NCBI GenBank assembly: GCA_905183005.1
Contig: CAJJDO010000045.1
Coordinates: forward strand, 248,001 to 312,000
Length of the DNA stretch: 64,000 bases
Direction of reading: 5' to 3'
DNA from: Paramecium pentaurelia
Lineage: Eukaryota > Ciliophora > Oligohymenophorea > Peniculida > Parameciidae
Below the pieces are notes generated by a model. The model saw only the letters and a list, made by a program, of their open reading frames with translations. It did not search any database and had not been told where the DNA came from. Made by a program: the position numbers and the translations under genes. Below are positions 49,627-60,710 of the stretch, in pieces. Positions within the stretch are counted from its first letter, which is position 1, and every line of letters begins with the position of its first letter.

Positions 49627-50312
49627 ATGAATAGATAATAATAAGAAGCTGCTCAAATTTGTATGATTGTATAATTGAGGATTTAGTGCTTAAAAGAGTT
49701 CGTGATGCTTTATAAGCAAGAGGATCAAAAACAATTAGATAATTGGGTGTTTGCTTTAGATGTCTTGATTCATATGATGGAAATAGAAAATTAGACAAAA
49801 ATGAATTAAAAGTGGGTCTGGCTGAAAATGGGGTTTAATTATCTTGGAATGAAGTTGAAGTAATCATATTCATTAATTTATAGATCTTATTTGCAGTTAT
49901 GGATAGAGATAGGAGTGGAACTATTGATTTTGATGAATTCTTAGTATCGATAAGAGTAATGATTTTTAATATTTTAGGGTTAATTGAATCCAACTAGAAA
50001 GGCTATTGTAGATCAGGCTTTTAAAAAATTTGATAAAACAGGAGATGGATACATTACAGCAGATGATTTGAAGTAAGATTTTTTAATATTTTTAATAGAG
50101 GTGTTTATAATACTAAATTACATCCAAAGGTTAAGAATGGATAAATGACAGAGAATTAAGTTTTTGATGAATTCCTTGTTAATTTTGGAGATGTGGATAA
50201 AAATGGTTAATTGACCTATTAGGAGTGGTGTGATTATTATGCTGCAGTTTCAGCTTCAGTTGATAATGATGAACATTTTGTTTTAATAATGAAAATGGCT
50301 TGGAAATTATGA
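49627..50312 (+). CDS. CAPSL: Calcyphosin-like EF-hand protein (CAPSL)
   Basis: 195 residues with introns of 26, 24 (49860-49883), 22 and 26 nt. Starts MNRQQQEAAQILLKRVRDAL, then ARGSKTIRQLGVCFRCLDS (the ARG..GI..L...F block of calcyphosines), and four EF-hand loops: DSYDGNRKLDKNE, DRDRSGTIDFDEF, DKTGDGYITADDL and DVDKNGQLTYQEW. It ends EHFVLIMKMAWKL, matching the family end. CAPSL is a calcium-binding protein of ciliated cells. The first EF loop is the least canonical. The stop is 4 bp before the start of a possible small overlapping frame. Confidence 0.92.
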
Positions 50313-50459
50313 CATCGATTCATCATTATATAATTTTTAGATTATTTTTATTATTCATTAAATCATTTAATCTTTTTACTAATCAAGAGATAGAAGATAC
50401 GGGAATTTCATTTTAGAAAAAACAAAAGTTATAAAGATTTCCATATTTACAAGACTTCT

Positions 50460-50671
50460 ATGAGAGAATAGAGTGATATAACATATGATATGCAACTACT
50501 TACTTAAAAACTATATAAAAAAGTTTGATGTTATTTATGATTCAGAATTGGGGTTTATACAATATTAATGCTTTAGAAGGAGCTTTTATTAATATTAACT
50601 GTTAATAATCGAATTTAAAAATCCTCATTTCTGCAGGATTTTAAATTAAATTGATTAAATTTTATAAATGA
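50460..50671 (+). CDS. Possible small ORF between CAPSL and PTB-like gene
   Basis: After removing one 23-nt intron, a frame starting MREQSDITYDMQLLTQKLY runs through NWGLYNINALEGAF to a TGA that overlaps the start of the next gene. Protein-like text continues upstream in the same frame (EFHFRKNKSYKDFHIYKTS) without an ATG before the CAPSL stop. It might be a small gene, or 3' sequence that happens to stay open. Weak. Confidence 0.28.
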
Positions 50672-51902
50672 ATTCTAGAGACCCTCCTAGTAAAATATTG
50701 TTATTGATCATAACTTACTTACCTTAATCATTCCCACTAACAAATGATTTTTTATTTGACACTTTTAAATAGTATGGAGAAGTCAAAAAAATATTAATTT
50801 TCGAAAGAGGAAAGACTAACAAAGCATTTGTAGAATACCATGAAGTTAAACAAGCTATTTTAGCAAGACGTAATATGATAGGAAAATCGCTCACTCCTTA
50901 AGGAGGCAGGTAACACTTTCAGTTATATTTTTACAAGATTATTGATTCATTATTCTCGTTTGAAATAGCTAGACTTAGAAGTGGTTGATCACACAAGAGG
51001 TTCTGAATATCATTCTGATGATGAAGAAACATAACCAGAATAGAAGTCTGCATTGAAATCGATGACGCTACCTAATTCAATTCCAGTTTCTCCTCCTTTA
51101 ATCAAGCCTCAATCTATTGAATAAAAGCCGAATAATGGAAATCAATTCAATGGCATATAAAATATTACCGAAGAATCCCCTACAAAAGCAATGTAAAAAT
51201 TTAGAGTTTATTTTCTAGAATGGAAACTTAATTAAGACAATTGGAGAGAATATTAGATGATGACTATGAATAAGAAGTAGCCAAAATTTAATTTACTTAA
51301 TTGGATTCCAATGAATTGGCTATTTAAGAATTATTAAATTAATAACCATCTAAATTTTTAAAAGTTTCCAATTTAGATGAAAGAGTAACTCCAAGAATGC
51401 TTTACAATCTATTTAATAGATTTGGACATTTGGAAGCTTTATTGTTAAAAAAAAATATTCGTTAATCAATTCTATAATTTGTAAATAAAGAGAATGCAAT
51501 CATAGCAAAAGAATTACTCAATAATGTTATCTTTTTTGGAAATGAGGTTACTATATTATTTTATTATTTTAGTTGAGAATCATATTCTAGAATGCTAATA
51601 ATGCACTCTTATAACCCAACAATGCTTATGAAGAATATTACCAAGGAAGTCAAACTAAATTTAAAATTGTTCCTTTATCTAAAGTACTCTAATTTTCTGG
51701 TATATCTTAATTATTAGAAATCTAAGATATGGTTAAATTAGTTGGAAAGATTTAAGGTAATTTTATTTTATATTTAGAAATCAAACTTGATACTTAAAAT
51801 ATTTAAATAACTATGGTAGATATTTATGAAGCATTGAAAGTGATTTCAGTCTTTTCTGAGTATGATTACAAAGGAAATAAAATTAGTTTGACTTTAAAAT
51901 GA
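50668..51902 (+). CDS. PTB/hnRNP-L-like RNA-binding protein
   Basis: 377 residues with introns of 28, 26, 26 and 21 nt. The N-terminal RRM starts KILLLIITYLPQSFPLTNDF, with VKKILIFERGKTNKAFVEY as RNP1 region and RLLIHYSRLKQLDLEVVDH, the PTB-type last strand. A Ser/Pro/Gln linker follows, then a second RRM-like region (FLKVSNLDERVTPRMLYNLF, RFGHLEALLLKKN, FVNKENAIIAKELLN). PTB and hnRNP-L proteins regulate splicing, stability and translation. The first strand motif with Pro, and absent aromatic RNP1 residues, are typical of that family. Confidence 0.83.
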
Positions 51903-51958
51903 CTATGTATATATATATATTGATTAATAAAGTTTATAATTTATCACTATATAAATTT

Positions 51959-54900
51959 ATGATGAATCAATAAGAGTATACAAACTTAATTGTATTGGCT
52001 TTCTAAGGCAAAGAGACTTAAGCTAGAAAAAAGGCAGAAGATTAATTGATTCAAAACTGTCAAAATGATACTAGATCTATTGACATTTTATGTGAATTAT
52101 CATCTTAATAAAATGATTTACTTTTAGCTGAATCAGCTGCTATTACAATAATAACTGCTGTGAAAAAATTCATAGCCAATACAAGTAATACTATATTGAA
52201 TTTAAATATAGAACCATATGCTCTTGAAATGAGATTACATCATGTTGATCTCTTTGTTCAAATGCTAACAAAATAAATATCTGATAAAATAAAAGTCAGC
52301 ATTCAATAAGCTCTATAGTAATTAGTTTATTATGATAAATGTAAATAAATTATTATTATTAATCTTAAGAGAATCACTTCAAGACTCGTCTTAAATAACA
52401 TGTAGTCTAATCAATTGAAACAAGATTAGAAAATATGATAGCATCTGCATTATATATAACAGAAACATTGTAATTAGATAATCAATATGAATGGTTTTAA
52501 TCAATTATCAAAGCAGGAAAACTAATAAGTACTTTTTCTCAATCTACCAAAATATTATGGGCTAAAGTTCTATTTCATTAATTAGATCAACATCTCACAA
52601 CTCATTAAATGACTGGTGTACCAGAACCTATTCAATAATATTTTATATATAATGAAGAATTGTGTTAAGTACTTATTCTCAAAACACAACAATTAACTTT
52701 TGTAGGTGATGATTTAGAATATTGTCATTTGATAGTTGCATCATAAAGATTAATCTATGGATCTATTATTAAATTTTATAAGGAAGCCATTATCGCTAAA
52801 AAGTGTCCATTTTTAGATATCTTATGCATTCTGTGTGATTCTTATATTTAAAGTCTTGTGGCATATGTAATGTCACCAAATTTCTCTTATGATAAACTTA
52901 ATCAGAATCAATAAAACTTAATTAATGAAATAATAAAATTATTGGCCATAACATGTAAGAGTATTTCAGTCTATCATATATTTGCTGAATATAGAATGGC
53001 TATTTTTATAGATATAATTTTACCATTCTTTTCATCAACTTAAAAAGAAATGAATGATCTTATTGAAGATCCTAATGAATTTGTTTAATTAACATAAGAT
53101 TTATTGGATGAGTAAAAATCTGATATAATTAAGTCATCTGTAGCTTAATTGATTATAGCTTATTGTTAACATATAGATGGATCTGTATCCTTCTTTACAT
53201 CATTTTCAACTCTAGCTGCTACATTTTGTATTTAAAAATTATCAAATACAGAAATAAAAGAATAAATGGGATTAATAATGGAATTCAAAGAACATTATTT
53301 TTTAAAGTCCATGAATGAAAATGTTTTGTTAGAAACTTCATTATTAATCTTATCAATTTTGAGTAATTATCTTGTCTATAGAAAGGAAGTGGGATTAATA
53401 TTTAAATCCTTTATTTCTTCATATGGTGATTACTTATTAAATTATTCAATACGTATAACAATTATATATAATTTTAGCTCTTGTTAAGGCCAGACTTTGT
53501 ACATATATTGGTGCATATTGTAAGTCAATTTTACATGATTAAGAAGAACTATCTTAATAGTTACTTAATTTTTTGATGAATTAAATTAAATCTGCTAGAA
53601 ATGAGTTATATGCTAATTGTTATTGTGCAATAGAAGCTATCAAAAATATTATTGAAGAACCAAATTTAGAAAAACTTTTAGAACCAAATATTGGATAGAT
53701 TCTAATTGCTTTATGTGAATCTTTATTATAAAGTGATTTTGAAGATCATTTTGATACAATTAAATAAATATTCAAGTATATATTGATATTATTAAATAAT
53801 AGAACATTTACAATAGAACCATCAATATTAGATTAAGCATTAGGTCTAATAGTTTTGAAAATCTAATAAGAATAGTAATTAGTGGAATAAGGATAGACTG
53901 AGAGACAAATTTGTATCAATTAAACATGGAATATACTTAAATCTCTACCTGAAGTAGATAAGATTATACCTATACATTTTAATCTTTTAGAAAAAAGAGT
54001 TGCTATTCTATATAAATATATCATAAGTAATTTAAGATATAAATAATTAGATCCAAATATTATTGATTTTGATGAGGACATTGTATATTTTATTGCATAA
54101 CTTATAAGTAAAACTAAATTTATCAGTGACTATTAAGCGGAAATGTTTTTTTAATGTAACAAAGTCATAGAAAAATAAAGATTTACTCTTGGATAATTAT
54201 TTGAACTTTTTAATTATTATATTTATTATGGGAAAACCTTATTTTCAAATATCAATGCTTAAGAATTTGTATTTATCATATATATATAAAAAATTAGTTG
54301 ATTTAAATGTTGGAAGTTGTATTTAATAATCCATAGAATGGTGAAGCCTCTTAAGGAGAAGCTATTATATTATTACATTTACTTCTTTAAGAATATACAT
54401 TAAATAAAGATGTTTTAACATATATATATACAAAAATTTTATAAAGATCTTAATTAGAGGTAAAAAATGATTTTCTGAGAGCTAGATTAATGGGTATATA
54501 TATATCAGGTTTTATTTAAAATTGTGCTTAAACATTAGCATGGATAGAATAATAATAAGGTTTCATTTATGATCATATTATTGATTCAAGCAAACATTGT
54601 TAACCTGATTATGATAGTTAACTCTATATAGTAGGATTTTGTTAACTTTTACTAAAGAATCCTAAATATTTAAATGTAGCATTGCTTACAAATTTTGTAA
54701 CAGTTTTAAAAAGATAATATAATCATGATTTAAAAAAGGATAAGGATGATAATAATGACAGTGAAGATATGTTTGCTTTTAATGATGAATTAGAAGATTC
54801 AAAAATTACAATGGAAGCATTTTAATGTAATATTACAAAGCATAATTAATTTGACATGTTTCATCTAACATATTAACATTTAAGAAAAACAATAAATATA

Positions 54901-55020
54901 CCAGAATTAATATCAAATGATCCTATTTTGCAAAAAGATTTAGATGAAATGTTGAAAATTAATAAAATCAATTCAGATGCTAGAATTATTTTAAAACTTA
55001 AAAAGAGAAAAGAAACATGA
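51959..55020 (+). CDS. Importin-beta-family karyopherin (importin-7/8-like)
   Basis: 992 residues with introns of 29, 25 and 29 nt. The N-terminus MMNQQEYTNLIVLAFQGKET followed by RKKAEDQLIQ is the importin-beta N-terminal pattern, and the whole protein is alpha-helical HEAT-like. A central block, LPFFSSTQKEMNDLIEDPNE followed by FVQLTQDLLD, corresponds to the importin-7/8 (Nmd5/Sxm1) sentence about the -EDP-E- region; a PLVKARLCTYIGAY helix follows. The C-terminal part is acidic (DLKKDKDDNNDSEDMFAF) and ends with a basic KLKKRKET. It should carry ribosomal proteins or histones through nuclear pores. Confidence 0.82.
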
Positions 55021-55111
55021 AAATTATTATTATATTGTTAATAAAGTAATATATATATAATAAATTATAATTAAATTGATATTGAAAATATCATTTTTCA
55101 TCTTTATATAA

Positions 55112-56312
55112 TCATTCTTAAGCTGCAGAGAAACCCTTAAAATCTCCATTTGTTTCAATAAAATGTGATGATGGTGTTTCATAAATTCTTTTACCAAACT
55201 AATCCTTCTTAACTTGAGGCTATAAAATTATCATTATTAAATCCTTACATAAACTTGAGTATTTTCTACAATTGGAGATGGGATATCCAAATTATATAGT
55301 TATTCCCAATTAATATCACTAAAGAAATTATGATCCTTTATTTCTTAAATTGATTTTGCACCAAGTCTTTATTTTGGATCTTTATTCAATAATCTATCCA
55401 CAATACTCTTTGATTACTCACTTAAAAAATTAGGATAGGTAATTAATCCATTCTTTATATTATTTTCTATAGTATTATGATTTCCTTAACCATCAAAAAA
55501 TGGAGTCTAACCTACTAACATTTCATAAATAAGAATTCCTAAACACCAAAAATCAACCATATGATTATGACCTTAATTAAATAATATTTCTGGAGCCAAA
55601 TATTCTGGTGTACCTGCAAGCTAATTTTTAAGTATTATTATTTAATACAGTAAAGAATTTTGCTTCTTCATTTTCATATTATTTAGATAGACCAAAATCA
55701 GCTAATTTCAAATGTCCTTCTTCTGTGACCATAACATTTTCTGGTTTCAAATCTCTATATATTACTCTTAGAGTATTATGCATATATTCCAATCCTAATA
55801 TTATTTCAGCTGCACAAAATCTAGTTTATTCTTCTGTGAATCTACCTGACTATCTTTTTCTTAATACTTTAGCTAATTAACCACCCTTAATAAATCTTAA
55901 CTTCATTAAAATATATTTTACTCCATCACTAAATAAAGTTTTTATTCTGTTTAAAATGAGTATTTCAATTTCACAACAAATGGATTTCTACTTGCACCTA
56001 AAACATTTTTCTCTAACATTGTGTGTTCTACAAGTCCATATTATAAAATATCAGCTTTTTTAATAACTTTCATTGCATATTCCCTATTATCTTTCCCTTT
56101 CATTTTTACTCTTAAGACCTTCCCAAATTTACCCTAACATTTTGATCAATCATAATAATTACTCGTCCTATTTCACCTTAACTTAAAAAATCCTTCAAAG
56201 TCACCTTTTGTTTTTCATTCCTTTTTTCAATTTATTTTGCAAGAAAGCTATCAACTTTTTTAATTGAAGATTTCTAATTCTTTTCTTCCTCCTATAAAAA
56301 ACAATTCCCCAT
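55112..56312 (-). CDS. AGC-family protein kinase with myristoylation signal
   Basis: 362 residues with introns of 29, 26, 28 and 29 nt. It starts MGNCFLQEEEKNQKSS (Gly2, Cys4: myristoylation and palmitoylation). The kinase domain has GEIGRGKFGKVLRVKMKG, YAMKVIKKADI, MEFIKGGQLAKVL, VIYRDLKPENVMV, ADFGLSKQYE, AGTPEYLAPEIL, FWCLGILIYEMLVG and NKDPKQRLGAKS. The tail ends ETNGDFKGFSAAQE, with an FxGFS-like hydrophobic motif. The plan is that of PKA/PKG/PKB-like AGC kinases. Each intron removes an in-frame TGA or restores a canonical kinase sentence, which supports the model. Confidence 0.93.
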
Positions 56313-56907
56313 TGAGAAATTATAAATAATATTTGTTTATAATATCAATAATATTCATACTTTTACTTAGTTTAATTAAACTGATTAATATTTTAAATAC
56401 TTAAACTAGAAATTTTAATAGTTAAGAAATCTCTCTCTCTATTTTCATATTCTATCTCTCCAAATTCTAATATAAATATGATAATACTAAATAGTAATAA
56501 AATAAACCTATAATATTTTATAATTTAATATAATCAATCTTCATTTAACAATAAAATTTCTATATATTTTTCAATTTTATTAATAACTTCAATTAAATTA
56601 TAAAATTTATTATTATTAAATTGCAATTTTTCGAATTGTTATACTACTAAATACACAAATATGATAAATATACAATTATTTTTATTGTCTTTATTATTAT
56701 CATTTATGACTATTTAATATATATCATAATAATAGTTTTATCTTAAATATATTAAATTTCTATAAAGCTCATACAACTATCATTCCTGTATATTAATTTA
56801 TTTATTTAAAATAAATTCATATAGGAAAATCGAGATTAATATTGATCAATTAGAATTCTGAGTAATTCTGATTATTTAGTATTATATATTATAATTAGTA
56901 AAGTAAG
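56313..56907. other. Long AT-rich divergent intergenic region
   Basis: About 600 bp upstream of the AGC kinase; nearly pure A/T with no coding frame recognised. Confidence 0.5.
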
Positions 56908-57242
56908 TGATGATTAATTTTCAACTTCATATATTCAATAGACTCACAATTATGAGTACTTAAATTAGTTTTAATAAGTTGTAGATAGTTTGGAAAGGGA
57001 TGAATAGATGTAGGAAATTTAGAATTATTAAATTAATTTACGTTAAATGACATCATCATATATTGGACAACATATATTCATTAGTTAGATAATTCAAAGT
57101 AAGGTTATTTCTATATAATAAGAATTTCTGTGATTTCAATTATTCTTTATTATATGCTCATAGAGTTTTAACAATTATATTATATTACATTAATCAAGAT
57201 ACACCCCCGTCCTTTTCGTTATTTAAGTTATTTGAAAACTGA
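56908..57242 (+). CDS. Small Gln-rich protein, 5' end unresolved
   Basis: A frame with clear coding character reads NYEYLNQFQQVVDSLERDEQ, then QEIQNYQINLRQMTSSYIGQ. A 19-nt intron near 57102 leads to NFCDFNYSLLYAHRVLTIIL and the end DTPPSFSLFKLFEN, stopping at 57240-57242. No in-frame ATG is visible before about 57008, so the first exon is missing or starts there. No domain recognised. The type II membrane protein gene begins 17 bp downstream. Confidence 0.5.
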
Positions 57243-57259
57243 AAAAAGATTTATTATTT

Positions 57260-59194
57260 ATGTAAACTTAAAGTTCATTTAACATAGACAATCCTAATAA
57301 TCTTCTGTAAAAGGATTTTCAATCGAAGAAATAACATCGACTCAGAAAAGCACTAATTTTTGGAATTGTTCTAGCAACTTGCTTAAGTCTCATAATTATC
57401 TTTACACCAAAGAGCAATTATGTTCCAAATTACACCTTAAACTAAAGAAATTCTTATTATGCTTAAGATTAATTATGTATATTTTAATTTTCTACATAAT
57501 CTACAAATTGTACACAGATTTAAGCCAATACTACTTAAGTTACAATTAATGAAAATGATAACAATTCAACACATATCCTGATACTTGATGGATTACATGT
57601 TTCATAATATAATAATTATTCAAATGGTACTATCATTTTTTCAAATTTATATTAAACAAATTTAAACATAACTGGAAAACTTACTTAAGCATTCAGAATT
57701 TTAGAAAGTGTAAATGAATCTTGTGAAAAACAAGATTGTGGAATTTACAATGAAATTCCTATGATAACATTTACTTTAGATAAAACTAATGGAGAAATAT
57801 AAAGAATTTAAGTTCCAGATGGGTTAGATGGTCTTCTGCTTTAAACCTTGCTTTCAAATATATTACACTTAGGTCCAAATGTTGAATCTACAGAAAGAAC
57901 TGAAGAAGGAATTAAGAATCCATTTTTAATAGGAAAATATTAATTTATGTCAGATAAATAAGTTGATTTGAGTTGGTTTGGATATTCAACAATAACTAAA
58001 GAGGTTACAGAATAGGATAGTATTGATAAAAATTTCTTAGTTGGAGATCATTACTATTAAAAATAGACAACAAAATTAAACAGAAATAATTAAATTTTTG
58101 AATCTTAAATTTCTGTAAATATAGATATTGATCATTCAGTATAACCAAGTAATTCAGAAAAATAATACTTAATCAAAACTTCTATTAAAGATAATTCAAC
58201 GCTTAAAAGAAGTGAAAGCTATTAAGATGTTTATTTTACTAATCTACTTAAATAAATTAATCAAAACTAAGATTTAATGTCTTACACTGTTATTTCAATA
58301 TAAGATAGATTGATTAAGTAAAATTAGAAAAATTATATCAATATTTAAGAATTAAAGGAAAAGGCATATAATAATAGGTTGCTATCCTAATAATTATTCC
58401 AGAATGGATCAATTCATTGTCCTTCAAATGGATTGATAGATTTTTCATCAACTATTTTAAAATTTACAGTTAAAGGAACTAATTTATCATTGGATGTTTC
58501 TTTTAAAGGTACAGCAGGTAATGGAAATGTATCAGTAACATTAAAATTCTGTTTGGCACTTGAAGGTTTATGTATTTTTGATTTAGTTGATACTTCACTT
58601 ATTTATACTGGTCAACCATTATAAAATCTGAATATAAATGGAATTCAAAATATTACATTATTCTAAACTTCTTTAATAGTTTAAGGTTTTGTTGTAAATG
58701 TTGGTGCTGAATTTAGTTATGGATTCATTGTTAAATAGAATATCACTTAGACTTCTTCTATTGCTGGATTTACTGATACTTTTATTGGTTCCGCTTATTT
58801 AACTGTATATGGAGATTCTATTATACCTGATGTAGTTGAAGCAAGAACAGCTGTCCTTGCTGATATTTTCACTGGAAATCTAACAAGTAATGTTGCTTTT
58901 GGATACAATCCTAAGATCTAGTCTATAAATTCTAATTCATACACATTGAATCTTAATTTAAATATGGAAGAGTTTAGAGCATATGCTATCGCTTAAATTC
59001 AACATAGTGAATTATCAACAAAGAAGAAATGTAAGAGACATTTAGGAGTAATGAAAGTCTGTTATCCAATTCCTACTGTTGGTTTAATGGGAGATTGGAT
59101 CACAGTTTATAAGAACAATTGGGGATTCCCTGATTTGGTATAAAATTATACCTTATATGGGTTCCAATCATAATGCTTCCTCAATTAGAATTGA
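57260..59194 (+). CDS. Type II single-pass membrane protein with large ectodomain
   Basis: 644 residues, no introns. The first about 33 residues are basic and cytoplasmic (MQTQSSFNIDNPNNLLQKDF then KKQHRLRKA), followed by one TM segment (LIFGIVLATCLSLIIIF). The remaining about 590 residues should be lumenal or extracellular: Asn/Thr/Ser-rich with several N-x-S/T sites, a Cys pair NESCEKQDCG, and a beta-rich C-terminal region (LIDFSSTILKFTVKGTNLSL, NVSVTLKFCLALEGLCIFDL). No family recognised. It might be a surface or trichocyst/secretory-pathway protein; that is a guess. Confidence 0.8.
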
Positions 59195-59293
59195 TAGCAT
59201 TTAATACATAACAAATTATTTTTAAATTCATATATTTTTTACACTTTAATTTTTATAGTAATTAATTATTATCACATATATATATGTACATTT

Positions 59294-60626
59294 TCATTCA
59301 AATTCTATTTTATTAAGTAAGATTTCAATATTTTTTGTATATTATTCGATTTCTTTATTTTATTGAGTCACTACTTATTTGAGATTTGCTTCAATAGCTG
59401 CTTTTATTTCATCATTTTCAGACATAATCTTTTATTATTCTTATTTCATAAGTTATATAGATAGATATTCTTATTATTCTTTTTTCACTTCTACTTGTAA
59501 TTCTTATAATTTATTTTATAAATCTATTAAGGATTATAAACTATATTAATTTGATGAATTGTTTTTTTCAGATTCAGCTACTTTCTATTATTATAATTAT
59601 TCTTTATTTTATTGTAATTTTTATAAGGCCATGTTTTCTTAGAGTATTTTATTAGTTGCTGTAAATATTTAATCATTAGATTTTTCAAAATTTTTATCTT
59701 CTTAAATTAAAGCACTTTCTGATTCTTTTATTTATTCAAGTAATCTCAAAAATATATCATAATCTTAATATAATTATTTATAAATCTTTCCAATTTTAAA
59801 TGTTTCAATTTATAATTCCTTTTAACACTTATCTACTTCAATTTATAGACTTTCAACTCTTCTTTAACTATCATTTACTTTCTTTTCTAAATTTTTTGGA
59901 TCTTTTACTATCATACTTAAAAAATACTATATAATATTACCTTTCTAATATTGATAATTCATTTTAAGCTACTTACAATTTCTCAATTAAATTCTTAAAC
60001 TTTTTTTCTGCATCTTTTAATTCATTTTAATTTTATGAAATAGAATTTTATAATTTTAAATTTTAATTTCTTTTAGCTAATAAATCTGTTTCACATTTAT
60101 GTTTCATTTATTTATATTATTCAAATTTCTTCTTTTTCAAATCCATATCTTTATATTTCATTTATATTAAATCTTCTAATTCATTTTTTTATTTTCTAGT
60201 TTATTATAAATCAATATCTTCTAATTATACCTAAAATTATATTATAATATAAGAATTACTATTTCTTTGTCTCTTTTTTCCCATTTTTAACTTTAATCTT
60301 TTTTCCATATACAATATTTACATAATTGTGTAAGAATGTGTTTCATTCTTTTTTAATCTGGATCTGTTAAATCCATCATCTAAAAATCAGCTACTCCAAC
60401 AGTTTTACACATTAATTTACATCTATAAAATAATTACAATGTTGAATTTTCTAAAGTAAAATTATCATCAAAATTTATTAAATCACAAAACTAACATTAA
60501 AATAAATCCAATTACTTTTTCATATATCATTACTAATTAGCTATGATCAGGGCTAAAGTTATTATCAATTGAATTATAAATTTGAAGATCTTTCAACATT
60601 TGAACCAATTCTTAGTTTGAATTCAT
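59294..60626 (-). CDS. NUF2: Kinetochore protein NUF2
   Basis: 409 residues with introns of 25, 24, 29 and 25 nt. Residues 1-130 are a calponin-homology-like head: MNSNQELVQMLKDLQIYNSI, FSPDHSQLVMIYEKFCDLIN, KLMCKTVGVADFQMMDLTDP and DQKRMKHILTQL, the sentence order of NUF2. The remainder is a continuous coiled coil with IVKDPKNLEKKVNDSQRRVE, equivalent to the I.-.P..L. block of NUF2. NUF2 pairs with NDC80 and links kinetochores to spindle microtubules. The head is only visible after splicing, which is why it is easy to miss. The N-terminal head is somewhat shorter than in animals. Confidence 0.85.
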
Positions 60627-60710
60627 ATTTAGAAATAATAAATAAATTGTGTAATTTGAATTTACTAATATGGTTTAGTATAATAATATGTATAAAATAT
60701 TCAATTAATA

